A stretch of 64,000 nt of DNA from Casimicrobiaceae bacterium (GCA_026646885.1 JAPKHK010000006.1:1-64000), one strand, 5' to 3'; positions 48,652 through 59,006 are shown, counted from the stretch's first letter. The notes: generated by a model not told the origin, from the letters alone. Made by a program: numbers and translations.

Positions 48652-50610
48652 ATGGCGGAGACACGCCACTTCACGTCACAATTCGAGGCCTACGGGGCAT
48701 GGCGCGGCGAACTCATCGGTGGTGTGGTCGGACTGCGCGACTGGCTGCAACAGCAGGAACTGTCCGATGCGCAGACCGATCTGCGGCTTGGGCAGGTCAT
48801 CGACAAGCTGCACGACGACAAGCTCGTTATTGCCTTTGTTGCGGAGTTCTCCCGCGGCAAATCCGAGTTGATCAACGCCATTTTCTTTGCCGATTTCGGC
48901 CAGCGTTTGTTGCCCTCGAGTGCGGGCCGCACGACGATGTGTCCCACCGAACTGCTCTACGACAGTTCGCAGCCGCCCAGTATCCGCCTCCTCCCTATCG
49001 AAACTCGCGCCAAAGACGCGCCAGTGCAGGAGTACAAGGCCTACCGCGACGAGTGGATGACCATCCCGCTGGACCTCTCCTCGGCGGACAAGATGGGCGA
49101 GGCGCTCTCCCACGTGAGCGAAACCAAGCGGGTCCCGGTCGCGACCGCGCGCGAATATGCGCTCTACCATGACGACGATGCCCTGAACGCGGTGACCGTG
49201 CACGATGACGGGACGGTGGACATTCCGGCGTGGCGTCATGCGGTGATCAACTTTCCCCACCCCTTGCTGCGCGAGGGATTGGTTATTCTCGACACTCCCG
49301 GCCTCAATGCCATCGGCACCGAGCCGGAGCTCACTCTCAACCTGCTGCCCAATGCGCACGGCGTTCTGTTCATTTTGGCCGCAGACACCGGAGTGACCAA
49401 GACCGACATCGAGACTTGGCGCGGCTACATCGATCCTGATAGCGGCGGCGACGCGCGCGGGCGGATGGTGGTTCTGAACAAGATCGACGGCATGTGGGAC
49501 GAGCTCAAGACCGAGACGGAAATCGACGCCGAAATCAGTCGCCAGACCGAAACCACAGCGGAACTGCTGGATTTGCCGCGGGACCAGATCTTTCCCGTAT
49601 CGGCGCAAAAGGCGCTGGTCGCGAAGGTGAACGGCGACGAGAATCTGCTCGCCAAGAGCCGCCTGCCGCTCCTGGAGGCCGCGCTCGCCAGCGAACTGGT
49701 TCCGGTGAAACACGAAATCGTCGGAGCGGGGGTCAAGCAGGAACTCGCCCTCATTGCTCACAAGGTTCAGACCATCCTGCGCTCCCGCGATGCCAACGTC
49801 CAGGAGCAGCTTGCCGAGCTGGTCGGCTTACGCGGCAAGAATCAGGAGGTGATCGCCCAGATGATGCGACGTGTCGGGCGGGAGAAGGAGAGCTTCGAGA
49901 AGGGACTGCAGCGCTTCGTTGCCTTACGCAGCATTTTTTCCCAGCACACCTACACCCTTTTCAACTACCTCGGGCGCGAGGCATTGCGAACCGAGGAGGC
50001 GCGCACGCGCCGTGAGATTGAAACTGCCAAGTTCACCAAAGACATCCGTAGCGCGATGAGCGACTACTTCAGAAATCTGCGCCAGAATATCGAGCACGCC
50101 AGTGAGCAGATCGCAGAAATCCACGACATGATGGTAGCGATGTATGACAAATTCAACCGCGAACATGGCCTGGACAAGTTTGCGCCGCCCACGCTGCCGA
50201 CGCTCAAATACCAGAAGGAGCTACAGCGACTCGAGCGCGCCTACAATCTTCACGTCAACACGCTCTGGAACATCGCCACCCGGTCGGCGCTCCAGCGCAA
50301 GTTCTTCGAGACCGTGGCCTCGCGCGCAAAGCAGATTTTCGACATGGCCAACCGCGACGCCGAGATGTGGCTGAAGACCATCATGGGGCCCTTGGAAAGC
50401 CAGGTGCGCGAGAGCCAGGTGCAGCACCGGCGGCGCCTGGAAAGCATCAAGCGCATTCACAACGCCTCTGACGAACTCGAAGAGCGTATTGCCGAGCTGG
50501 AACAGGTTGAACAGTCCATCCGCGAGCAGATGCAAGGGCTCACCCAGCAAGTGGCGAGCACAGTGCGAGTGGCCGATCGCCCCCCGCAGACTGAGCAAGC
50601 GGCGGCTTGA
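48652..50610 (+). CDS. Dynamin-family GTPase
   Basis: A 652-residue bacterial dynamin-like protein. The GTPase domain has P-loop AEFSRGKSELINAIF, a switch region with SSAGRTTMCPTELL, DTPGLNAIG (G3) and LNKID (G4). The C-terminal half is helical with long coiled coils (IAELEQVEQSIREQMQGLTQQ). Such proteins remodel or protect membranes. No membrane-spanning paddle is obvious. GGGGGAG precedes the ATG. It stands alone and is convergent with a ferredoxin gene. Confidence 0.85.
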   Translation: MAETRHFTSQFEAYGAWRGELIGGVVGLRDWLQQQELSDAQTDLRLGQVIDKLHDDKLVIAFVAEFSRGKSELINAIFFADFGQRLLPSSAGRTTMCPTELLYDSSQPPSIRLLPIETRAKDAPVQEYKAYRDEWMTIPLDLSSADKMGEALSHVSETKRVPVATAREYALYHDDDALNAVTVHDDGTVDIPAWRHAVINFPHPLLREGLVILDTPGLNAIGTEPELTLNLLPNAHGVLFILAADTGVTKTDIETWRGYIDPDSGGDARGRMVVLNKIDGMWDELKTETEIDAEISRQTETTAELLDLPRDQIFPVSAQKALVAKVNGDENLLAKSRLPLLEAALASELVPVKHEIVGAGVKQELALIAHKVQTILRSRDANVQEQLAELVGLRGKNQEVIAQMMRRVGREKESFEKGLQRFVALRSIFSQHTYTLFNYLGREALRTEEARTRREIETAKFTKDIRSAMSDYFRNLRQNIEHASEQIAEIHDMMVAMYDKFNREHGLDKFAPPTLPTLKYQKELQRLERAYNLHVNTLWNIATRSALQRKFFETVASRAKQIFDMANRDAEMWLKTIMGPLESQVRESQVQHRRRLESIKRIHNASDELEERIAELEQVEQSIREQMQGLTQQVASTVRVADRPPQTEQAAA

Positions 50611-50638
50611 GAAAGCGCTTCCCGCAATCCGCCGAGCA

Positions 50639-50926
<288 letters not shown>

Positions 50927-50933
50927 CTACCTC

Positions 50934-51428
50934 TTAGGAGACGCGCGGATTGAGCAGCGCGATCTTCTCAGCCAAGCGCTCATTGACGCTCGGCTGAACG
51001 AACTGGGAAACATCCCCGCCAAACCAAGCGATTTCTCGCACCATAGTCGCGGAAATGAACATGTATTGGTCGGAGGGCGTCAAAAAAATCGTTTCCACAT
51101 GGGGATGCAGGTTGCGGTTCATGCCCGCCATCTGAAATTCATACTCGAAGTCTGAAACCGCGCGCAAGCCCCGAAGAATGATGTTCGAGCCCATGCGCTG
51201 CAAAAACTCCATCAGCAAGCCATCGAAGCCCTGGACTTCGACATTCGGAAAGGGGGCGAGCGCCTCGCGCGCAAGCTCGATGCGTTCCGCGAGGTCAAAA
51301 AAAGGCCTCTTGCCTCGACTCTCCGCAACACCGACCACCACCGCCGGAAAGAGTTTGGCGGCGCGGCGAACGAGGTCCTCATGGCCCCTAGTGAAAGGAT
51401 CGAAAGTACCCGGATAGACGACGCGCAT
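50934..51428 (-). CDS. coaD: Phosphopantetheine adenylyltransferase
   Basis: A 164-residue enzyme making dephospho-CoA. Nucleotidyltransferase motif [15 protein letters not shown], then [20 protein letters not shown], and the [10 protein letters not shown] signature near the C-terminus. Its ATG overlaps the rsmD stop (ATGA), so the longer upstream frame is rejected. Confidence 0.97.
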   Translation of the reverse strand: MRVVYPGTFDPFTRGHEDLVRRAAKLFPAVVVGVAESRGKRPFFDLAERIELAREALAPFPNVEVQGFDGLLMEFLQRMGSNIILRGLRAVSDFEYEFQMAGMNRNLHPHVETIFLTPSDQYMFISATMVREIAWFGGDVSQFVQPSVNERLAEKIALLNPRVS

Positions 51429-51994
51429 CACGCTGTTCCCCTCTGCTCCTGCGCATGCCGAAGCCGCAACAGGTGGTAGTGTACTTTGCCGGCACCGCCG
51501 CTGCGCACCTCCTCCCATTCGGGCGGTGGCATCACCTGCACAGGCGCTTCAACGTATACCCAGCCGTCCCGTTGGAGCACTGGGGGGAGGGCTTGCCAGA
51601 GCCGCGGGAGTATGTCCTCGCGAAAGGGCGGGTCGAGAAGGACTAGGTCGAACCGCCGGCGCTCCAGGGAGAGGAATTGTAGCGCATCGGCGCAATGCAG
51701 TTCGAACCCTGCCGCATGCAGGGTTTTGGCGTTTTCAGCCAGAGCCGCTGCGGCGCGGCGATCCTTCTCCACCGCCACCACCAAACCCGCGTGCCGTGAT
51801 AGAGCCTCGAAACCCAGGGCGCCGCTGCCAGCGAAGAGATCAAGGCAAGACCAGCCATTGAGTTCCTGCCCTAGCCAGTTGAAAAGCGTTTCGCGCACTC
51901 GGTCGGGGGTCGGGCGCAGGTCGGGGAGAGCGGGAAAGCGCAGGTAGCGCCGGCGCCACTGTCCGCCGATGATGCGGACCCGGTTGGCGTTCAT
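51428..51994 (-). CDS. rsmD: 16S rRNA (guanine(966)-N(2))-methyltransferase
   Basis: A 188-residue methyltransferase: [25 protein letters not shown], the SAM site [16 protein letters not shown] and catalytic LLDPPF. First gene of rsmD-coaD-ferredoxin; divergent from ftsY over 64 bp. Confidence 0.96.
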   Translation of the reverse strand: MNANRVRIIGGQWRRRYLRFPALPDLRPTPDRVRETLFNWLGQELNGWSCLDLFAGSGALGFEALSRHAGLVVAVEKDRRAAAALAENAKTLHAAGFELHCADALQFLSLERRRFDLVLLDPPFREDILPRLWQALPPVLQRDGWVYVEAPVQVMPPPEWEEVRSGGAGKVHYHLLRLRHAQEQRGTA

Positions 51995-52058
51995 GTGAGG
52001 GAAAGCGAAGGGCGGAAACGGGTAGAATTATAGCCCCTTAGCTGGCGGCGTTTGGCCT

Positions 52059-53009
52059 ATGTTCGATTTCTTGAAGTCCACCCGTATGCCTTCCGATGGC
52101 GCCGGCTGGGTGACGCGCCTGCGCGGCGGTCTGGCCAAAACCCGCGAGCGGCTAGGCCGGCGCCTCGGGCACCTGCTCAAGGGAGGAAAGCTCGACGCCG
52201 AGGACCTCGAAGCCCTCGAAGCCGAGCTTTTGGCTGCGGACGTCGGCGTGGGTGCTACCCAGCGGCTGCTGTCGGATTTGGAAGCGCGGTGGAAGAAAGC
52301 TGGGGGCGAAAGAGATCCCTACCAGATGCTGCGCGAAGCCTTGCTCGGCGTCTTGCGCCCCCTGGAAGGGGAACTGGTGGTCGGGAGCGCCCGTCCGTGG
52401 GTGATGATGCTGGCCGGGGTAAACGGCGCTGGCAAGACGACCTCCATCGGCAAACTCGCCAAGCGCTTGCAAGGGCAGGGATTTTCGGTATTGCTGGCGG
52501 CCGGAGACACTTTCCGTGCCGCAGCGCGCGAACAGCTAGTGATCTGGGGCGAACGCAATGGCATCGCGGTCGTTGCCCAGGAAGGAGGCGATCCGGCAGC
52601 GGTGATGTTCGACGCCATCAACGCCGCGCGCAGCCGGGGGATCGACATCGTGCTAGCCGACACTGCGGGACGGCTGCCAACACAGCTGCACCTTATGGAA
52701 GAACTCAAAAAGGTCAAGCGCGTCATCGACAAGGCGCTGCCTGGCGCGCCGCACGAGATTCTCCTCGTCCTGGACGCCAACACCGGACAGAATGCGATCG
52801 CGCAGGTCCGCGCATTCGACGACGCCTTGCAGCTCACCGGACTCATCTTGACCAAGCTTGATGGCAGCGCCAGAGGCGGCGTCGTGGCAGCCATCGCGCA
52901 AGCGCGCCCGATCCCGCTACGACTGATCGGGGTGGGAGAGAGCATCGACGACATGCAGACTTTTCGCGCCGAGGAATTCGTGGATGCCCTTCTGGACCGT
53001 GGCGCTTGA
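52059..53009 (+). CDS. ftsY: Signal recognition particle receptor FtsY
   Basis: A 316-residue SRP GTPase that docks ribosome-SRP complexes at the inner membrane. The NG domain shows GVNGAGKTTSIGKLA (P-loop), DTFRAAAREQL, DTAGRLPTQ and TKLDGSARGG. The acidic A domain of E. coli FtsY is absent; a short basic N-terminal helix (MFDFLKSTRM...LRGGLAKTRERLG) may bind membrane. A TAGAAT -10-like element lies about 30 bp upstream. Confidence 0.96.
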   Translation: MFDFLKSTRMPSDGAGWVTRLRGGLAKTRERLGRRLGHLLKGGKLDAEDLEALEAELLAADVGVGATQRLLSDLEARWKKAGGERDPYQMLREALLGVLRPLEGELVVGSARPWVMMLAGVNGAGKTTSIGKLAKRLQGQGFSVLLAAGDTFRAAAREQLVIWGERNGIAVVAQEGGDPAAVMFDAINAARSRGIDIVLADTAGRLPTQLHLMEELKKVKRVIDKALPGAPHEILLVLDANTGQNAIAQVRAFDDALQLTGLILTKLDGSARGGVVAAIAQARPIPLRLIGVGESIDDMQTFRAEEFVDALLDRGA

Positions 53010-53061
53010 AGCAATTCCCGCTAATCGCGTCCCGTCGATTGGCGAGGAGGGCTAGCCTGCG

Positions 53062-53715
53062 ATGATCGTATTCAGCGAAGTCACCAAGCGCTACCCAGGT
53101 GGCCACGAGGCTCTGCGCGGCGTTAACCTCAGCGTCGAGGCCGGTGAGCAGATTTATCTTACCGGGCATTCCGGCGCGGGGAAGAGCACCGTGCTGAAGC
53201 TCATCGCTGGCTTGGAACGGCCCAGTTTGGGGACCGTCTTGGTTAGTCAACAAAACATCGGCAGCCTGCGCCCTCGGGCAATTCCTTTCTTGCGCCGCAA
53301 GCTCGGGCTCATCCTTCCCGAGGCTCAGCTTCTGTTTGATCGAAGTGTGCTCGCCAACGTGCTCTTGCCCCTGCAGATCGCCGGCTACGCCCCGCAGGAG
53401 GCGCAGCGCCGCGCGCGCGCGGCGCTGGACAAAGTTGGGCTGCAGGGACGAGAGCGCGCCTTCCCGATGATGCTGTCGGGCGGCGAACAACAGCGAGTCG
53501 CGATTGCCCGAGCGGTGGTAGCTCGGCCGTCGATTCTTCTCGCCGATGAGCCCACGGCCAATCTCGACCGAGATCAGGCCAACGCGATCATGGAGATCTT
53601 CCGGTCCTTCAACCAGGTTGGTGTGACCCTATTGGTGGCAACGCATGATCTGCATTTGGCGGAACGTTATCCTGCACGACGAATCGTGCTCGACCAAGGG
53701 AAGCTCGTGGCATGA
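53062..53715 (+). CDS. ftsE: Cell-division ATP-binding protein FtsE
   Basis: A 217-residue ABC ATPase: Walker [14 protein letters not shown], signature [14 protein letters not shown], Walker [13 protein letters not shown]. With FtsX it activates septal amidases. Its stop overlaps the ftsX start (ATGA). Confidence 0.96.
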   Translation: MIVFSEVTKRYPGGHEALRGVNLSVEAGEQIYLTGHSGAGKSTVLKLIAGLERPSLGTVLVSQQNIGSLRPRAIPFLRRKLGLILPEAQLLFDRSVLANVLLPLQIAGYAPQEAQRRARAALDKVGLQGRERAFPMMLSGGEQQRVAIARAVVARPSILLADEPTANLDRDQANAIMEIFRSFNQVGVTLLVATHDLHLAERYPARRIVLDQGKLVA

Positions 53716-54608
53716 AACGTTGGTTCGCCATGCAAGGCGACCTGCTCGGCGACGCGCTGCGACGCTTGCTGCGCCATCCCTTGGCGAGCCTGCTGAATAT
53801 CGCCGTCCTGGCGACGGCGATGTGCCTGCCGATCGGCGCATACCTCGTTCTCGCCAATCTTGAGCGGGCGGTGGGTAACGCCGGCGCGGAGCCGGAAATC
53901 AATCTGATGCTGCTGCCGGAGGCGACTGCGGCGGATCGCCCCAGTGTCGAGAAAGCACTCAAGCAACTGCCTGGAATCCGCGAATACCGCCTGGTCACGC
54001 GCGAGCAGGCGATTGCCGATCTGCAGCGCCGCTCGGGACTAGGTGACCTGCTGGAGGGCTTGCCCGGCAACCCCTTGCCAGACGCTTACGTCGTCCGCCC
54101 CGCCATGAGTGATCCGGCGGAAATTGGCCGACTGGCACAGGCGCTCGGGGCGCTGCCCAAGGTCGCGGCCGCTGTCTACGACGCAGAATGGACCGAGAGG
54201 CTGCAGTCCGGTGTCGCGGCCGGGCGCTTCATCGTTGTCTCCTTGGGCCTGATGCTGGCGGTGACCATGCTGGCCATCACCTTCAACACGATCCGCATGC
54301 AAGTGCTCACTGACCGCACGGAGATGGCTGTCGCGGCACTCCTTGGCGCAACCCCCGGGTATTTACGGCGTCCGTTCCTCTACTTCGGGGCACTGCAAGG
54401 TGCGTTGGCCGGCTTGCTCGCCTGGGGCATCCTGGGCCTGGGTTTTGTGTGGTTGCGCACCCGCCTCGCCAGCCTGATCGGTGAGTTCGCCCTTACTGGC
54501 AGCCCGGTCGTCTTGAGCCCGGCGGACGGCTTGAGCGTCGTTATCTTCTCTGCCTGCCTCGGTTGGGCCGGGGCCTGGCTTTCGGCAAGGCGTTATGCGG
54601 CTTTCTGA
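53712..54608 (+). CDS. ftsX: Cell-division protein FtsX
   Basis: A 298-residue permease-like protein with one N-terminal helix, a periplasmic domain (about 55-165; LKQLPGIREYRLVTREQA) and three C-terminal helices. It transmits ATP-driven change from FtsE to the periplasm. After its stop a short palindrome (CGAGGCTGG/CCAGCCTCG, 54609-54627) lies before the rpoH promoter. Confidence 0.95.
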   Translation: MKRWFAMQGDLLGDALRRLLRHPLASLLNIAVLATAMCLPIGAYLVLANLERAVGNAGAEPEINLMLLPEATAADRPSVEKALKQLPGIREYRLVTREQAIADLQRRSGLGDLLEGLPGNPLPDAYVVRPAMSDPAEIGRLAQALGALPKVAAAVYDAEWTERLQSGVAAGRFIVVSLGLMLAVTMLAITFNTIRMQVLTDRTEMAVAALLGATPGYLRRPFLYFGALQGALAGLLAWGILGLGFVWLRTRLASLIGEFALTGSPVVLSPADGLSVVIFSACLGWAGAWLSARRYAAF

Positions 54609-54647
54609 CGAGGCTGGGCCAGCCTCGGGCTGGAACTCCCGGCAAGA

Positions 54648-54674
54648 TTAGCACTCTCAGGGCATGAGTGCTAA
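54648..54674 (+). promoter_or_regulatory. CIRCE element (HrcA operator) upstream of rpoH
   Basis: TTAGCACTC, nine bases, GAGTGCTAA: a perfect match to the CIRCE consensus including spacer length. A possible promoter overlaps it: TTAGCA (54648-54653), 18 bp, TAAAAT (54672-54677), about 27 bp before the ATG. HrcA binding would block this promoter. Confidence 0.95.
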
Positions 54675-54703
54675 AATGTGCTCGTCTTGATGGAGGGTCG
54701 ATC

Positions 54704-55558
54704 ATGTCTGCTACGTCGCCGGTGTTTTCTCTCCCCGTTCCCGCTTCTTTGGGGACACTCGACCACTACGTCAGCTACGTCAACCGTATCCCCCTCCTGA
54801 CTGCGGAGCAAGAATACGCTTTGGGGCGGCAACTGAAAGAGAGCAACGATCTCGACTCAGCGCGGCAGCTGGTGCTCTCCCACCTGCGCCTGGTGGTCGC
54901 GGTCAGCCGCAACTATCTGGGCTATGGCCTGCCCCAGGCCGATCTCATTCAAGAGGGCAATATCGGCCTGATGAAGGCGGTGCGGCGATTCGATCCAAAT
55001 CGCGGCGTTCGGCTGGTGTCGTTTGCGTTGCACTGGATCAAAGCCGAGATCCACGATTACATCCTCAGGAACTGGCGCCTGGTAAAAATTGCCACGACCA
55101 AAGCACAGCGCAAGCTGTTCTTCAACCTCCGCAGTCTCAAGACCGGTAGCGCGCGACTCAATCCGGCGGAGACCCGGGCCATCGCCGAGCATCTGGGCGT
55201 CAAGCCCGAAGAAGTGACCGAAATGGAAACCCGCCTGAGCGGACAGGATCTGGCACTAGACCCGTCTCCTGGCGACGATGATGAAACCGTCGCGCCGATT
55301 CATTATCTCGCCGACCATGAAGCCGAGCCAGCCCGCCTCTTTGAGCTCAAAGAAACGGAAGAGGCGCAGAGCAGCGGCCTCAAGAAGGCTCTCGCGGCCC
55401 TCGATGACCGCAGCCGTCAGATCATCGAGGCACGCTGGCTGAACGAGCACAATCCGGCCACACTGCACGAACTAGCCGAGCAACACGGTGTTTCCGCGGA
55501 GCGCATACGGCAAATCGAGCAAAAAGCGCTCAAGTCGATGCGTCACCATTTCGCCTGA
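54704..55558 (+). CDS. rpoH: RNA polymerase heat-shock sigma factor RpoH
   Basis: A 284-residue sigma-32. Region 2 has the core-binding/-10 motif QADLIQEGNIGLMKAVRRFDPNRG and the RpoH-specific SFALHWIKAEIHDYILRNWRLVKIATTKAQRKLFFNLR; region 4 has the helix-turn-helix (TLHELAEQHGVSAERIRQIE). The ATG with TGGAGGG upstream is chosen over a longer frame. It follows ftsYEX as in many proteobacteria, but with its own CIRCE-controlled promoter. Confidence 0.97.
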   Translation: MSATSPVFSLPVPASLGTLDHYVSYVNRIPLLTAEQEYALGRQLKESNDLDSARQLVLSHLRLVVAVSRNYLGYGLPQADLIQEGNIGLMKAVRRFDPNRGVRLVSFALHWIKAEIHDYILRNWRLVKIATTKAQRKLFFNLRSLKTGSARLNPAETRAIAEHLGVKPEEVTEMETRLSGQDLALDPSPGDDDETVAPIHYLADHEAEPARLFELKETEEAQSSGLKKALAALDDRSRQIIEARWLNEHNPATLHELAEQHGVSAERIRQIEQKALKSMRHHFA

Positions 55559-55579
55559 ACACCCGGGGGCAAGACCGCT

Positions 55580-56851
55580 TCAGCTGCCCGTCTCTTCGTG
55601 GCGCCGGCTGAAACGAATGCCGAGCTGCTTGAGCTTGCGGTAGAGGTGAGTGCGCTCCAATCCGGCTCTGTCGGCGACGCGGCTCATGTTGTGCTGCTCG
55701 CGGCCGAGCAAATGCTCGAAGTACAGCCGCTCGAATGATTCCCGCGCCTCGCGCAGAGGCAGGCCGAAAAATTCCCCCTTGAGCGATGGCTGCGTCGCGC
55801 CTGCGGCGTGGCTGCCAAGCAAACCCTGAAGCTGGGCGCTGGTCCAGGCCTGCGAGCCGACCAGCGCCAAGTTCTGGACGACCGCTTCGAGCTGGGCGAG
55901 ATTGCCCGGCCACCGCGCCGCGCACAGCGCGGTCTTGACTTCGCTGGGCAGCGCGCCAGCCTTGCTGCCAATGCGGCTCCAGAGATGATCGATCAGCCCA
56001 GGAAGATCTTCCGGCCGCGAGCGCAAAGGCGGCAACACCACCTGCCCCGGGAGAAGCGCCGGGAGCAGGCTCGGATCCAAGCGTCCTTCGCTGGCGGCCT
56101 GAGCCAGTGGCTCCGGACACCCGCACACCAATCGAACCTCGTGCTTGGCCGCCTTTCCGGCAAGGAAACCCAAACCACGTTGGTCGGCACGAGAAAGGGC
56201 CAGGACGTCGCGGCAGAAGATCAACCCCTCGCGGGCGTCTTCGAGCATGCCTAGGGGATTGCCGGCCAGGCGGGGGTTCTGGTCGCGCTCCAGGACGAAC
56301 CAAGGCGTGCCGTCGCGATGCAGCGCCCGCGCCACCCACTCGAAACCAGAGCCGGGCTCCCCGGTGAGCAGCAAGGGCAGCTTCGCATCCAGCACTTGCC
56401 GCACTTGCCGCGCCAGTTCTTGAACGATCGGGCTGCCACCGAGCACGGAAAGATCGACTTCGCTGCGCTCGCCCTCGGCGCCGAGCTTGAGCGCGCGCTG
56501 CACGGTGGCCAGCAGCTTCTGGAGGCCGACCGGTTTTTCCAGAAAATCGACCGCACCGATACGCGTGGCCTCGACTGCGGTTTCGATGGTGCCGTGTCCG
56601 GACATCATCACCACCGGCATGGTCAGCTGGCCGTTGGCCGCCCACTCGCGCAGCAAGCTCACCCCGTCGGTGTCGGGCATCCAGATGTCGAGCAAAACCA
56701 GCGCGGGCGGTGCCTCACCGCGCATCAGACGGGCCTGCTGCGCATTCTCCGCGCAGCGCACGGCGTACCCTTCGTCTTGCAGAATTTCCGAGAGCAACTC
56801 GCGTATGCCGACCTCATCGTCGACGACGAGGATGTCCTTGGTGCGATTCAT
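55580..56851 (-). CDS. ntrX: NtrX-like response regulator with degenerate AAA+ domain
   Basis: A 423-residue protein with a normal receiver domain (ILVVDDEVGIRELLSEIL, LLDIWMPDTDG with the phospho-Asp, MSGHGTIETAV, EKP) and a C-terminal Fis-type helix-turn-helix (NMSRVADRAGLERTHLYRKLKQLGI). The central sigma-54-activator domain is degenerate: Walker A reads GEPGSGFE with Phe for Lys, Walker B reads EGLIFCRDV without the acidic pair, and no GAFTGA loop is visible. It probably binds DNA but cannot activate sigma-54 by ATP hydrolysis. It overlaps ntrY (ATGA). Confidence 0.88.
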   Translation of the reverse strand: MNRTKDILVVDDEVGIRELLSEILQDEGYAVRCAENAQQARLMRGEAPPALVLLDIWMPDTDGVSLLREWAANGQLTMPVVMMSGHGTIETAVEATRIGAVDFLEKPVGLQKLLATVQRALKLGAEGERSEVDLSVLGGSPIVQELARQVRQVLDAKLPLLLTGEPGSGFEWVARALHRDGTPWFVLERDQNPRLAGNPLGMLEDAREGLIFCRDVLALSRADQRGLGFLAGKAAKHEVRLVCGCPEPLAQAASEGRLDPSLLPALLPGQVVLPPLRSRPEDLPGLIDHLWSRIGSKAGALPSEVKTALCAARWPGNLAQLEAVVQNLALVGSQAWTSAQLQGLLGSHAAGATQPSLKGEFFGLPLREARESFERLYFEHLLGREQHNMSRVADRAGLERTHLYRKLKQLGIRFSRRHEETGS

Positions 56852-58995
56852 GACGGTTTGTGCGCCTCATATGCGGGAAACTGCATCACGATCCGGGCGC
56901 CTTCCGGGCGGCGATTCTCGATGTGAATGCGGCCACGATGCTCCTCGACGATCTTTTTCACAATGGCCAAGCCCAGGCCGGTTCCCTTGGGTTTGCTGGT
57001 GACGTAAGGTTCAAATGCGCGCTGCAGGATCTCCTCCGGAAAGCCGCCCCCCTGGTCTTCGAAAACAAGGCGCACCACACCCTCCCCCGTTTCGGTGAGT
57101 ATGCGGGTTTGCGCTCCTGGCCTATCGCCTTGGGCATCGAGCGCATTCTGCAAGAGGTTGTGCACGACCTGGCGCAATCGCGTCGGTTCTCCCTGGATGA
57201 CTGCCGGACCCATGCTCGGGACCAGCCCTATCGACGGGCTCTGATTCTCGTACAGACCGAGCACCTCTGGCAACAACTGGTTGAGGTCCACGGCCTGCTG
57301 CGCTCCGGGGCGCGACTGGCGGGCGTAAACACCGAAGTCATCGACCATCTGCTTCATCGCGGCCACCTGGGTGACGATAGTCTGCGTACCTCGCGCAAGC
57401 GTTTCCGCGGCCGGGCCGGAAAGATGCTCGGCAAGCTTCTTCTGCAGACGCTCGGCAGAGAGCTGGATCGGCGTGAGAGGGTTCTTGATCTCATGGGCCA
57501 GACGACGCGCGACTTCGGCCCAAGCGGCGTCTCGCTGTGCCTGCGCCAGTTCGCTCACATCGTCGAAGACCACGATGAACCCGCCCTCGACCTCGCCTGG
57601 CAGGCGCGTCCCCCGCAAAAGGAGGACACGGGTATTGGCTTGGACCCCGACTTCCGCCTGCCGCTGCCATTGGCCATCAGGGCTTCCTCCAAAACCCTGG
57701 ATGACGATGTGGGAGAACTCGGACAACCCGGGGAGAATTTCCGCCCATTCGCCGATGGCCTTGCCTAGGAGTTCCGGCAAAGGCTGCTGCAGAATCACCG
57801 CTGCGCTCGGATTGACGGCCCGCAGCCGCAAGTCCCTATCAAGCGCGAGCACGCCCGCGGTGAGGTTACGCAAGAGGCTCTCGAGGTAAGCATTCGCGGT
57901 TTCGATATCCCGACGATTCTTAGCCTCGCGCTGGCGCGCGTCGTCCAGCTGCGCGGTCATTTCATTGAACGACTGCGTGAGCACGCCGAGTTCGTCGCGG
58001 CTCCGCACTTGGGCGCGACGGCTGAAGTCGCCTTGCGCCACGGCGCGGGTCCCCTCCGCCAGCAGCGCAAGGGGAGCGCTGAAGCGTTCGGACAAGTAAA
58101 CCGCGAGCGCCAGCGCGGACATCAGGGCGAGCAACAAGGTCAAGGTGAGCGTGAAGCCATAGAGTCGCTTCAGACCTTGGCGGGCGAACGACAACTCCTG
58201 ATAGTCGCGAAAGCCGGCCTGAACGACCTCGGCATTCTCCTGAAATTGCTTGGGTACCGGCTGCAAGACTTGCAGAATGCGCACCGGCTCCTGGGGATCG
58301 AAGGACACGACCGGAGTGCTCACGCGCAGCACCAGGCCCAGATCGGGAAGGGACTCGATCTCCTCGTAGCTCTGTTGCAGCCTGGCGCGACGCGCCGCTT
58401 CCGGAGCCGGCGCTTGCGGCGCCATGGCGAGCCGCGATTCACTGGAGAACACGAGAAGGCCTCCGCGCTGGTTGTATAGCGCGGCTTCGAAAAACCCGGC
58501 TTGCTCGCGCAGCCGGTTGAGGCGAGCGGAGAGATTGCCACCCTCGTCTTCTCCCAGGGCCAAAGCCATTTGCCGCGCCCGATTCGCTGCCTCGTTGAGC
58601 TGATCCTGGAGCGCACCCTGCCCTAAAGCCAGCCCGCCTTCAAGGGCGCGATCAATGCGCACGTCAAACCACGACTCGATGCTGCGCCCCAGAAACTGCA
58701 CCGAGACACCGTACACCAGAGCGCCGGGGAGCACGGCGATAAGGGAAAAGAAAAATACCAGCCGCAGCATCAGGCGGGAGCCGAAGACGCCTCGGCGCAG
58801 GTTGCGCAGCAGCCGCAGAAGCTGATAACCCACAAGACCCATCAGCGCCGCGACGATTGTGCCGTTGACCACCAGCAGCGCATTGTAATGCTGGGCAAAG
58901 CGCTCCGAGTTTTCGCTCGCCGAAGCGAGCAAGAACAGCATGATCACGCCAAGGCCGGCACAGAGCACCAGCGAATAGCGCACCACGCGCGCCAT
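56848..58995 (-). CDS. ntrY: NtrY-like sensor histidine kinase
   Basis: A 715-residue membrane kinase: two N-terminal helices, a third before a periplasmic region (about 140-270), a further helix, HAMP (YLSERFSAPLALLAEGTRAVAQGDF), PAS, and the kinase with H-box RRLAHEIKNPLTPIQLSAERL, N-box NLLQNALDA, and GTGLGLAIVKKI. The ATG giving MARVVRYSL is used; earlier in-frame starts overlap the upstream DUF4390 gene. Partner of the adjacent regulator. Confidence 0.93.
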   Translation of the reverse strand: MARVVRYSLVLCAGLGVIMLFLLASASENSERFAQHYNALLVVNGTIVAALMGLVGYQLLRLLRNLRRGVFGSRLMLRLVFFFSLIAVLPGALVYGVSVQFLGRSIESWFDVRIDRALEGGLALGQGALQDQLNEAANRARQMALALGEDEGGNLSARLNRLREQAGFFEAALYNQRGGLLVFSSESRLAMAPQAPAPEAARRARLQQSYEEIESLPDLGLVLRVSTPVVSFDPQEPVRILQVLQPVPKQFQENAEVVQAGFRDYQELSFARQGLKRLYGFTLTLTLLLALMSALALAVYLSERFSAPLALLAEGTRAVAQGDFSRRAQVRSRDELGVLTQSFNEMTAQLDDARQREAKNRRDIETANAYLESLLRNLTAGVLALDRDLRLRAVNPSAAVILQQPLPELLGKAIGEWAEILPGLSEFSHIVIQGFGGSPDGQWQRQAEVGVQANTRVLLLRGTRLPGEVEGGFIVVFDDVSELAQAQRDAAWAEVARRLAHEIKNPLTPIQLSAERLQKKLAEHLSGPAAETLARGTQTIVTQVAAMKQMVDDFGVYARQSRPGAQQAVDLNQLLPEVLGLYENQSPSIGLVPSMGPAVIQGEPTRLRQVVHNLLQNALDAQGDRPGAQTRILTETGEGVVRLVFEDQGGGFPEEILQRAFEPYVTSKPKGTGLGLAIVKKIVEEHRGRIHIENRRPEGARIVMQFPAYEAHKPS

Positions 58996-59006
58996 GTTCG
59001 GCCCGT

